Source: Sphingobacterium gobiense (GTDB taxonomy: Bacteria; Bacteroidota; Bacteroidia; Sphingobacteriales; Sphingobacteriaceae). Taken from it: a stretch of 64,000 bases of DNA. Positions within the stretch are counted from its first letter, which is position 1, and each line of letters starts with the position of its first letter. Location: contig NZ_PVBS01000002.1 in NCBI RefSeq assembly GCF_002980575.1, positions 744,001 through 808,000 on the forward strand, written 5' to 3'. Positions 9,315 through 17,089 of this stretch are shown here, in pieces. The notes under the pieces are model-generated. The model had not been told where the DNA came from and ran no database searches. It was given only the letters and a program-made list of their open reading frames with translations. A program made the position numbers and the translations under genes.

Positions 9315-10646
9315 ATGAACAACAGAATCTTCATAATTGCCGTGTTATTTATAGCGCTGACTTCATCGCATCTGGTCAAAGGACAAGATCGATTTCCAGA
9401 TGGAACGGCAGTCTCCGATTGGTTTAAAAAAGTAGAACCTACACATATAGATAAATTAGGGAAATCATACCGTATTACGGATTTTGGTGTTGTGCAAGAT
9501 AGTACCCTACTTCAAACAGAAAAGATTCAAGCGGTAATAGACAAAGCGCACGCAGCCGGAGGTGGAGTTGTGGTAGTACCGAAAGGTATATTTCTAAGTG
9601 GTTCTTTGTTTTTCAAACCGAAGACCCATTTGCATCTGGAGGAGGGAGCCGTGTTGAAAGGAAGCGATGATATCAGTCATTTTGAGCTATTGACGACGCG
9701 TATAGAAGGCGAAACGGTCAAGTATTTTGCGGCTTTGGTTAACGCGGACAAAGTGGATGGTTTTACCGTGTCCGGAAAAGGTACATTAGACGGAAATGGA
9801 CTCCGCTATTGGAAAGCTTTTTGGCTTCGTCGCAAATTTAATCCAGATTGTACTAATAAAGATGAAATGCGGCCACGTATTCTCTACGTATCCAATAGCA
9901 AAGATGTACAGGTGTCTGGCATACATATGAAAAACTCTCCTTTTTGGACTTCCCATTATTATCGTTGTGAAAATGTGAAGTTGATCGATTTGCATATTAC
10001 GGCTCCAAAAGAGCCAGTTAAGGCACCGAGTTCGGATGCGATTGATTTGGACGACTGCCATAACGTGCTGATAAAAAACTGTTACATGTCGGTTAACGAT
10101 GATGCTATTGCTTTAAAAGGTGGCAAAGGCCCAACGGCAGACAAAGACCCGAACAATGGACCCAATTATAATATTATTATTGAAGATTGTACGTTTGGCT
10201 TCTGCCATAGCACATTAACCTGCGGAAGTGAATCTATCCATAGTTACAACGTGATCTACCGGAACAATACACTCGATGGCGCGAAACGGATGTTACAGCT
10301 AAAAATGCGTCCAGACACGCCCCAAGAATACGAACATATCCTAATTGAGAATGTCAAAGGAACGGCAGACATCATGCTGTTTATCCGTCCTTGGACCCAG
10401 TTTTTCGACCTCAAAGGGGAAGAGGGCATTAAACTTTCCTATGCGCGAAATATCGTCCTCCGTAATATAGAACTCGAGTGTGACGTACTATTCGACGTGA
10501 GTAACGCTAATCAGTATCAATTATCCAACTTCACCTTTGAAAATATGCATATCAAAGCGAAAAGACCACATATCAACCAAGATTATATTCAAAACTTTAC
10601 ATTGAAGAACGTGGTTGTAAACGGCAAAGAAGTTGCACAGAAATAA
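9315..10646 (+). CDS. GH28 family protein, possible rhamnogalacturonan hydrolase or galacturonidase
   Basis: Secreted 443-residue right-handed beta-helix protein with a signal peptide ending near VKGQ. GH28 landmarks: NSPFWT near 215, SSDAIDLDDC near 240 in place of the usual NTDGID, and NDDAIALKGG with Asp262 and Asp263 as the likely acid pair. The canonical GHG histidine motif appears as CHSTLTCGSE, and the RIK motif is replaced by LQLKMRP. These departures are seen in Bacteroidota GH28 members and suggest a substrate other than plain polygalacturonan, such as the RG-I backbone, but I cannot assign it. It is the first gene of a five-gene operon, 20 bp before the PL11 lyase, which supports a role in backbone degradation. 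Confidence 0.85.
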   Translation: MNNRIFIIAVLFIALTSSHLVKGQDRFPDGTAVSDWFKKVEPTHIDKLGKSYRITDFGVVQDSTLLQTEKIQAVIDKAHAAGGGVVVVPKGIFLSGSLFFKPKTHLHLEEGAVLKGSDDISHFELLTTRIEGETVKYFAALVNADKVDGFTVSGKGTLDGNGLRYWKAFWLRRKFNPDCTNKDEMRPRILYVSNSKDVQVSGIHMKNSPFWTSHYYRCENVKLIDLHITAPKEPVKAPSSDAIDLDDCHNVLIKNCYMSVNDDAIALKGGKGPTADKDPNNGPNYNIIIEDCTFGFCHSTLTCGSESIHSYNVIYRNNTLDGAKRMLQLKMRPDTPQEYEHILIENVKGTADIMLFIRPWTQFFDLKGEEGIKLSYARNIVLRNIELECDVLFDVSNANQYQLSNFTFENMHIKAKRPHINQDYIQNFTLKNVVVNGKEVAQK

Positions 10647-10666
10647 CGTTAAAGAATAAACCTAAT

Positions 10667-12553
10667 ATGAAGAACGTAACAACGGATAGGGACCTGGGCC
10701 ACCTATGGGAAAGTCTGAAAAGAACCATGCTGATGGCAGTTGTTGTCCTTATATCGATCCCGCTTTTGGCACAACGTCTAATGGAACGCTTGGATCGGGG
10801 TCTGGTAGCTGTTAAAACATCGGATAATAGTACATTCATCAGCTGGCGTTTGCTTGCAACAGATGAATACAACCTGCCTTTTCATCTTTACCGTCAATAT
10901 GGAGAAGGAAAAAAGGTCCGCCTTACCGATCAGCCTTTGACGAAAGGGACAAACTTTGAAGACCAGCAAGTCGATTTAGCAAAGGATGTAACGTATACCT
11001 TGGTCAGTCTTCAAAATCAGCAGGAAAAAAGAGAGGCTGAGCTAAAGCTTAGCAAGGGTACACCGGTAAGACAATATTTAGAGATTCCGTTACGAACGCC
11101 AGCGGGGTATACACCAGGAGATGCATCGGTAGGCGATTTAGATGGCGACGGTGCTTACGAGCTTATTATACATCAAACCGGAAAAGGACATGACAATTCC
11201 CATAACGGTATAACGACTGATCCGATTTTTCAGGCGTATAAATTGGATGGTACTTTTCTATGGGAGATCAATCTCGGAAAAAATATCCGGGAGGGTGCCC
11301 ATTACACGCAATTTATGGTATACGATTTAGATGGCGACGGATGTGCGGAATTTGTATGCAAAACAGCGGACGGTACGAGGGATGGACTCGGGGAAGTAAT
11401 AGGCAATGCGGATGCGGACTGGCGTGACACCGACAGCAACTCGTCTACCTACGGTCGAATTTTAAATGGTCCCGAATACCTTACGGTTTTTGATGGACGC
11501 ACCGGAAAGGCGATCAGTACCGTGGATTACTTGCCTGAACGAGGTGATCTGCGCTCCTGGGGAGACACCCGGGCGAATCGGTCGGAGCGTTATCTGGCAG
11601 CTATTGCCTATCTAGATGGAAAGAACCCTAGTGTGGTTATGACACGGGGTTATTATGCCCGAACGGCATTAGCTGCTTGGGATTTTAAAGATGGGGAGTT
11701 AATAAGCCGATGGGTTTTTGATACGCAAACGGGTAAACATCCCTATGCTGGACAGGGCTATCACAGTCTGGCAGTTGCCGATGTCGACGACGATGGAAAA
11801 GACGAGATTATATTCGGTGCGATGTGCATCGATAATGATGGTACCGGATTATATACAACAGGATTAGGGCATGGAGATGCACTGCATGTAACCGATTTAG
11901 ACCCCGACCGTCCGGGTTTGGAAGTATTTGGCATACATGAACGTAGAAAGATAGGAGCAGCCCTTCGTGATGCGAAAACGGGGGAAGTGCTTTTCAAAGG
12001 AGGTATTGATCAGGACGTAGGACGAGGTGTAGCAGCCAATATCGATCCTAACAATCGAGGTGCCTACATGTGGTGGTTAGGCTCCAAGGTGATGTATGAT
12101 ATGAAAGGAAACCCTGTAGGACCGTCCCCCCGTTCGACCAATTTTCTGATCTGGTGGGATGGCGACCTGAGTCGAGAATTATTGAACCGTAATTATATAG
12201 AAAAATATCAAGATGGCGTGATTTTCCGAGCAGAAGGTGCTGCATCGATTAACGGGTCGAAAAGTACACCCAATTTGAGTGCGGATATATTGGGTGATTG
12301 GCGGGAAGAACTTATCCTCCGGTCGGAAGATAACCAATCCCTGCGGATATATACGACGACAATTCCGACGGAGCATCGCTTGTATACATTGATGCACGAT
12401 CCCGTATATCGTTTAAGCGTTGCCTGGCAAAATGTAGCCTATAATCAACCGCCGCATACCGGCTTTTATCTTGGAACCGGAATGGCACTTCCGGTTAAAG
12501 CGCCAGACATACGGATCGTAAAGCCAGATCGAGATTTAAAAACAAAAAAATAA
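10667..12553 (+). CDS. Rhamnogalacturonan lyase, PL11 family
   Basis: Cleaves the alternating rhamnose-galacturonate backbone of RG-I by beta-elimination, leaving unsaturated galacturonyl ends that GH105 enzymes then remove. The 628-residue protein has the PL11 opening MERLDRGLVAV, followed by FISWRLL and NLPFHLYR. The beta-propeller carries calcium-binding loops GDLDGDGAYE, YDLDGDGCAE and ADVDDDGKDE. Length fits the family (about 600). The signal peptide core MLMAVVVLISIPLLAQ starts at residue 21, so an ATG at 10,727 is an alternative start; the ATG at 10,667 gives an unusual 20-residue leader. It sits between GH28 and the first CE12 esterase in one operon. YesW and YesX of Bacillus are the known relatives. 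Endo- versus exo-action cannot be read from sequence by eye. Confidence 0.93.
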   Translation: MKNVTTDRDLGHLWESLKRTMLMAVVVLISIPLLAQRLMERLDRGLVAVKTSDNSTFISWRLLATDEYNLPFHLYRQYGEGKKVRLTDQPLTKGTNFEDQQVDLAKDVTYTLVSLQNQQEKREAELKLSKGTPVRQYLEIPLRTPAGYTPGDASVGDLDGDGAYELIIHQTGKGHDNSHNGITTDPIFQAYKLDGTFLWEINLGKNIREGAHYTQFMVYDLDGDGCAEFVCKTADGTRDGLGEVIGNADADWRDTDSNSSTYGRILNGPEYLTVFDGRTGKAISTVDYLPERGDLRSWGDTRANRSERYLAAIAYLDGKNPSVVMTRGYYARTALAAWDFKDGELISRWVFDTQTGKHPYAGQGYHSLAVADVDDDGKDEIIFGAMCIDNDGTGLYTTGLGHGDALHVTDLDPDRPGLEVFGIHERRKIGAALRDAKTGEVLFKGGIDQDVGRGVAANIDPNNRGAYMWWLGSKVMYDMKGNPVGPSPRSTNFLIWWDGDLSRELLNRNYIEKYQDGVIFRAEGAASINGSKSTPNLSADILGDWREELILRSEDNQSLRIYTTTIPTEHRLYTLMHDPVYRLSVAWQNVAYNQPPHTGFYLGTGMALPVKAPDIRIVKPDRDLKTKK

Positions 12554-12566
12554 GGGCTATAGGCAA

Positions 12567-13325
12567 ATGATAAAGCAATTAGCGATTATATTATTAACCG
12601 TATGTCTGGTTTCTTTTGAAACACAAGATCGGCCGACTATTTATTTGATTGGTGATTCTACGGTGAGAAATAGCAATCAGGAATACTGGGGATGGGGCTC
12701 GCTATTAGGGGAATTCTTGGATACCGCACAGATTACGGTGGCTAACCATGCCATGGCTGGCCGGAGCACGCGTACCTTTCGTAAAGAAGGTCGTTGGGAT
12801 CGGGTGAAAGAAAATATGAAACCCGGTGATGTCCTATTGATTCAGTTTGGACATAACGAGGGGAGTAAACCAGACACGACACGACAAGGCTATCGGGGAG
12901 TGTTAAGAGGAATCGGACAAGACTCTATCACATTAGATTGGGGATATGGCGAAACAGAAATAGTACGAACCTACGGCGAGAATTTACGACGTTTTGTACG
13001 GGAGACCAAGGAGATAGGTGCTTATCCGATTCTACTTTCTATGATTCCACGAAATCAATGGGATGAACAGGGACGGACGAAACGCGCGAATCAAGACTTT
13101 GGTTTATGGGCTCGGCAGATTGCCGAAGAAGAACATGTGCCTTTCCTTGATCTGAACGAAATTACGGCCAAAAAATACGATGAAATAGGACCGAAACAGG
13201 TGAAGGCAAAATACTTTCCAGGCGACCACACGCATACAAATTATGATGGTGCCATGGAGAATGCAGCCTCGGTTATAACAGGATTGAAAAATATACAACA
13301 CCCGTTAGTGAAATATATAAAATGA
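12567..13325 (+). CDS. Rhamnogalacturonan acetylesterase, CE12 (SGNH hydrolase)
   Basis: Removes acetyl groups from galacturonate residues of RG-I so that the lyase and hydrolases can act. The 252-residue protein has a short secretion signal and all SGNH blocks: GDST with nucleophile Ser31 (YLIGDSTVRN), the glycine block AGRSTRTF, GHNEGS with the oxyanion Asn, and DHTH with Asp220 and His223. Its stop codon overlaps the start of the next gene (ATGA, 4 bp), so the two are translationally coupled. It resembles RhgT/YesT of Bacillus and fungal RGAE in motif order. Confidence 0.92.
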   Translation: MIKQLAIILLTVCLVSFETQDRPTIYLIGDSTVRNSNQEYWGWGSLLGEFLDTAQITVANHAMAGRSTRTFRKEGRWDRVKENMKPGDVLLIQFGHNEGSKPDTTRQGYRGVLRGIGQDSITLDWGYGETEIVRTYGENLRRFVRETKEIGAYPILLSMIPRNQWDEQGRTKRANQDFGLWARQIAEEEHVPFLDLNEITAKKYDEIGPKQVKAKYFPGDHTHTNYDGAMENAASVITGLKNIQHPLVKYIK

Positions 13326-14116
13326 TGTACAACAGCAAAATAACGATAGGATTATCCGTGGTTTTATTGGTGTGGAGCTTATGCTCTTTTGTCGAAAAGA
13401 AAGACAAGCCTACGCTTTTTCTCATTGGAGATTCTACAGTGAAGACGGGGCGTGGGGATGGCTCCAATGGTCAGTGGGGATGGGGTAGTTTTATCGCTGA
13501 CTATTTTAACCCGCAACAAATTGATGTGCAGAATAAAGCATTGGGCGGCACAAGCACCCGGACATTTTATAACAATCCGAAATTATGGCAACAAGTTTTA
13601 GATAGTATCCAGCCGGGTGATTACGTTATTATGCAATTTGGTCATAACGATGCCAGCCCGATTGTGGATACCTTGCGTGCGCGAGGTACGATCAAAGGGA
13701 ATGGTAATGCGTATCGAGAGGTGAAAAATCCCCTGTTAAAGCAAAACGAGATGGTTTATAGTTATGGATACTATCTACGTTTATTTGTAAAGAATATCCA
13801 TGACAAGGGAGCTACTGCCATTATTTGCTCGCCGATACCGCGTAATCGATGGGAGGGGGATCAAGTAATCCGATCGGATTATGCTGTATGGGCAAAAGAA
13901 GCGGCCCAACAAGCCGGTACGTTTTTTATCCCACTGGAAGATTTGATTGTAGCGGAATATGAAAAGAGAGGAAAGGAAGAGATCGGGCGATTATTCTTTG
14001 GCCCCAAAGATCATACCCATACCTTGAAAGCGGGAGCAGAACTAAATGCTTCATTAATTGCGGGTTATATGGCAGAAAATCCCAAAATAGGATTGAAAAG
14101 GTATTTGAAAAAATAA
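13322..14116 (+). CDS. Second rhamnogalacturonan acetylesterase, CE12
   Basis: Tandem paralogue of the preceding esterase (264 residues), starting inside its stop codon. Same blocks: IGDSTVKTG with nucleophile Ser38, GGTSTRTF, FGHNDAS, and DHTH with Asp230 and His233. It differs by a small insertion rich in Gly and Asn (GRGDGSNGQWGWGS) after the nucleophile and by a clearer N-terminal hydrophobic segment. Two CE12 copies may divide O-2 and O-3 acetyl positions or sit in different compartments; the sequence does not decide this. Operon member between the first CE12 and the sulfatase. Confidence 0.92.
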   Translation: MMYNSKITIGLSVVLLVWSLCSFVEKKDKPTLFLIGDSTVKTGRGDGSNGQWGWGSFIADYFNPQQIDVQNKALGGTSTRTFYNNPKLWQQVLDSIQPGDYVIMQFGHNDASPIVDTLRARGTIKGNGNAYREVKNPLLKQNEMVYSYGYYLRLFVKNIHDKGATAIICSPIPRNRWEGDQVIRSDYAVWAKEAAQQAGTFFIPLEDLIVAEYEKRGKEEIGRLFFGPKDHTHTLKAGAELNASLIAGYMAENPKIGLKRYLKK

Positions 14117-14134
14117 CTCGGTATATATACTAAT

Positions 14135-15745
14135 ATGAAAATTTTAAGCATCCACCTTCTTTGTTTTTTGACCCTTATACAGGTCGCTTTTGCACAAAAG
14201 ATAGATCGTCCCAATGTTGTCTTAATTTTAGCAGACGATATGGGTTATTCGGATTTAGGTTGTTTTGGTTCGGAAATACAGACCCCTTATCTGGATAGCA
14301 TGGCGCAGGGAGGCGTTAAAATGACCAATTTTTACAATGCTTCACGCTGTTGCCCGTCTCGAGCTTCGTTGCTTACGGGCGTATATCCGCACCAAGCGGG
14401 GATAGGGGACATGATGAATACGCGACCCTATCCGGCTTATCAAGGATATCTAAACCGCGAAACAGTTACGCTCGCGGAAGTACTGCGAAATGCTGGATAC
14501 GGCACGTATATGACCGGGAAGTGGCACGTTGGTCAGGCAAAGGAAAATTGGCCGCTACAGCGTGGTTTTGATCGGTTTTATGGCCTTATTGATGGAGCGA
14601 ACAGCTATTTTGAGAACAGACCTTATCGTCCCAATCAAAAATTAACCATTGCACTGGATAATAAAGAAATAGCCACTCCTCAAAACTATTACAGTACCGA
14701 TGCCTATACCGATTACGCTATCTCCTTTATCGATCAGCACGTACAGGAGAAAGCGTCAGATCCGTTCTTTCTTTATATAGCCTATCAAGCACCACATTGG
14801 CCTTTACATGCCAAACCGGAAGATATTGCCCGTTACCAAGGTAAATATATGGATGGGTGGGAAACTGTCCGTCAACGAAGATTTGAGAAGCAACAGGCAT
14901 TGAGCTTGTTTCCGCCTTCGACTACGTTGTCGCCTTTGGATACGGCTATGCGCGACTGGGAATCACTTTCATGGGCAGAAAAAGTACAATGGGATGAACG
15001 TATGGCCGTCTATGCGGCGATGGTAGATGCCATTGATCAAAATGTCGGCAAACTCATGGAGCATCTGCGGAAGAATGGCCAGTTGGAGAATACTATTTTC
15101 CTGTTTCTATCGGATAACGGGGCTAGTAACGAAACGATAACCAATCAAGGATTTACGGAAGAAATCCGGGCGGCTAATTTCTTTCCGGCGAGCCATCCCA
15201 AATCGTTTACGGCCTATGGGAAGGAAGGTGCCGTAGTGAGCAATACACCTTTTCGTAAGTTTAAACATTGGGAATTTGAGGGAGGAAATGCCACCGCTTT
15301 TGTCGCTTATGGCCCAAAATATATTCCTGAAGGTTTGCAAATTAATCGCCCAGCCCATCTTATTGATATTATGCCCGCTTTAGTGGAATGGGCGAACGCT
15401 GCCTATCCGCAGCAATTTGCCGGACATACCATCCAGCCCATGGAGGGAAAAGCGTTGCAAACGCTATGGAATAACACTACCGAAGAAGAGCGAGCGATTT
15501 GCTTCGAGCATGAAGGAAATAAAGCGGTCCGAAAAGGAAAATGGAAGCTGGTCGCCGAGTATCCGGAAGATGTCTGGTATCTCTACGATGTAGAGAGCGA
15601 TCGGGCAGAAAACACCGATGTTAAAGAGCAATATCCCGGAGTAGTGAAAGAGCTGATTGACGTCTATGATGCCTGGTCTAAACGGGTCGGTGTGATACCT
15701 TATCAAGAACTGGACAAGAAGCGGGGAAATGCACGGTATCAGTAA
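14135..15745 (+). CDS. Sulfatase, S1 (formylglycine-dependent arylsulfatase-like)
   Basis: Secreted 536-residue sulfatase, signal peptide ending near VAFAQ. Metal-binding start NVVLILADDMGYSDLGCFG, then the maturation motif C-C-P-S-R with Cys72 as the residue converted to formylglycine, followed by ASLLTGVYPHQAG, and TGKWHVG. The second metal site appears as FLSDNGASNE. All expected active-site elements are present, so it should be active if a formylglycine-generating or anSME-type enzyme is encoded elsewhere; none is in this window. It is the last gene of the GH28-PL11-CE12-CE12 operon (18 bp gap), which links sulfate-ester removal to RG degradation. Known land-plant RG-I is not sulfated, so the substrate is an open question. 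Phosphonate or phosphodiester specificity is unlikely given the Cys motif. Confidence 0.9.
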   Translation: MKILSIHLLCFLTLIQVAFAQKIDRPNVVLILADDMGYSDLGCFGSEIQTPYLDSMAQGGVKMTNFYNASRCCPSRASLLTGVYPHQAGIGDMMNTRPYPAYQGYLNRETVTLAEVLRNAGYGTYMTGKWHVGQAKENWPLQRGFDRFYGLIDGANSYFENRPYRPNQKLTIALDNKEIATPQNYYSTDAYTDYAISFIDQHVQEKASDPFFLYIAYQAPHWPLHAKPEDIARYQGKYMDGWETVRQRRFEKQQALSLFPPSTTLSPLDTAMRDWESLSWAEKVQWDERMAVYAAMVDAIDQNVGKLMEHLRKNGQLENTIFLFLSDNGASNETITNQGFTEEIRAANFFPASHPKSFTAYGKEGAVVSNTPFRKFKHWEFEGGNATAFVAYGPKYIPEGLQINRPAHLIDIMPALVEWANAAYPQQFAGHTIQPMEGKALQTLWNNTTEEERAICFEHEGNKAVRKGKWKLVAEYPEDVWYLYDVESDRAENTDVKEQYPGVVKELIDVYDAWSKRVGVIPYQELDKKRGNARYQ

Positions 15746-15807
15746 ATTGTAACAAAAGCAATATAACGTCGTGTCAATTGTTCTGCAGCCATGTTTATCA
15801 TGCTTTC

Positions 15808-15853
15808 TCAGGATACAGCAGGTTGCCCGGTAGGAAATTATGCAGTATTATCG
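15808..15853 (+). promoter_or_regulatory. Candidate promoter of the GH105-GH2-rhaM-GH106 operon
   Basis: TCAGGATACAGCAGGTTGCC begins at 15808; TATTATCG lies 38 nt on, at 15846-15853, a weak -7 match. The position decides the GH105 start: the ATG-like upstream extension to 15840 would begin inside the promoter, so 15894 is preferred. Confidence 0.5.
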
Positions 15854-15893
15854 CTGCAACAATATAAATCAAGTAATCTATTTGAATAATACG

Positions 15894-17054
15894 ATGAGTA
15901 GTAAAAAGAGAATAATATTTGGTCTGCTACTGTTGACGGCAGTTGTCTTGAGTGCCTGTGCATCCAAAAAGCAAATGATTTCCAAAAAGGAGGACAAACG
16001 CGAGGTATTGGAAGTCTTACGGCGGACCAATAACTATTTTATGGATAAATGGCCGGATACGAAGGAACCTATCTATACGACGCGTTGGCGTCCGAGTAAT
16101 ATCTGGACGAGGGGTGTGTACTATGAGGGCTTAATGGCGTTGTATAAAATCGATCCAGATAAACGATATTATGATTATGCCGTAGATTGGGGCAATAGTC
16201 ATGCGTGGGGGCTACGTAATGGTACGGAAACGCGTAACGCTGACGATCAGAATTGTGGACAAACCTATCTCGATCTTTACGAAATAGACCCCCAACCAGA
16301 ACGCATAGCCGATATTAAAGAGAATATCGATTTCATTATCGCATCGGGAAAAGTGGACGATTGGACCTGGATAGATGCTATTCAGATGGCAATGCCTATC
16401 TATGCAAAATTGGGAGTTATGTACGATGACGAGCAATACTTTGACTATATGTATAAGATGTATGTACATTCACGAGATATTGAAGGAGGCGGTTTATATA
16501 ATCGAGAAGATAAGCTATGGTGGCGCGATAAAGACTTCGTGCCGCCTTATACCGAACCTAACGGAGAAGATTGCTATTGGGCTCGTGGTAACGGCTGGGT
16601 AGTGGCTGCTTTGGTGCGCGTACTCGATCTTCTGCCAGAAAACCAAAAACATCGTGCGGAGTATCTGCAGGATTTCAAGGGGCTTATGGAAGGTGTTCTG
16701 GCTACACAACGGGAAGACGGCTTCTGGAATGTCAGTATGCACGATCCTACCAATTTCGGTGGCCGAGAAACCAGCGGAACGGCTCTTTTTGTATACGGCA
16801 TGGCTTGGGGGATAAATCAAGGCATTCTGGATGCTACTGTTTATCGTCCTGCCGTGGAGAAAGCGTGGAAAGCCATGGTGAACGAGGCGGTACATCCATC
16901 TGGTTTCTTAGGTTATCTGCAGGGGACGGGAAAAGAACCTAAAGATGGGCAACCTGTCAGCTACGCGAGTGTGCCTGATTTTGAAGATTACGGGCTCGGA
17001 TGTTTTTTGTTGGCAGGAACAGAAGTGTACCAACTGTTGGACAACAATCAATAA
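15894..17054 (+). CDS. GH105 unsaturated rhamnogalacturonyl hydrolase, lipoprotein
   Basis: Releases the unsaturated uronic acid left by RG lyase. From the chosen ATG it has a lipoprotein signal (GLLLLTAVVLSAC) followed by an (alpha/alpha)6 barrel of normal GH105 length (386 residues). Visible landmarks are TRWRPSNIWTRGVYYEGLMALY, DDWTWIDAIQMAMPIY with the probable catalytic Asp, and RGNGWVVAALVRVLDLLP, then a C-terminal PDFEDYGLGCFLLAGTE. The open frame continues upstream to 15840, but that start overlaps the likely -7 box and would bury the signal sequence. First gene of a four-gene operon ending at the terminator at 23124. The lipid anchor suggests an outer- or inner-membrane-attached enzyme; the Cys is followed by Ala-Ser, so surface export is not obvious. 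Confidence 0.88.
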   Translation: MSSKKRIIFGLLLLTAVVLSACASKKQMISKKEDKREVLEVLRRTNNYFMDKWPDTKEPIYTTRWRPSNIWTRGVYYEGLMALYKIDPDKRYYDYAVDWGNSHAWGLRNGTETRNADDQNCGQTYLDLYEIDPQPERIADIKENIDFIIASGKVDDWTWIDAIQMAMPIYAKLGVMYDDEQYFDYMYKMYVHSRDIEGGGLYNREDKLWWRDKDFVPPYTEPNGEDCYWARGNGWVVAALVRVLDLLPENQKHRAEYLQDFKGLMEGVLATQREDGFWNVSMHDPTNFGGRETSGTALFVYGMAWGINQGILDATVYRPAVEKAWKAMVNEAVHPSGFLGYLQGTGKEPKDGQPVSYASVPDFEDYGLGCFLLAGTEVYQLLDNNQ

Positions 17055-17089
17055 CGGCGATATAAGAAAATAAATTAAGACCTAATGAT

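Noticed and set aside
15840..15893. Longer start for the first GH105 gene
   Set aside because: It would begin within the promoter region and bury the lipoprotein signal; 15894 fits better.
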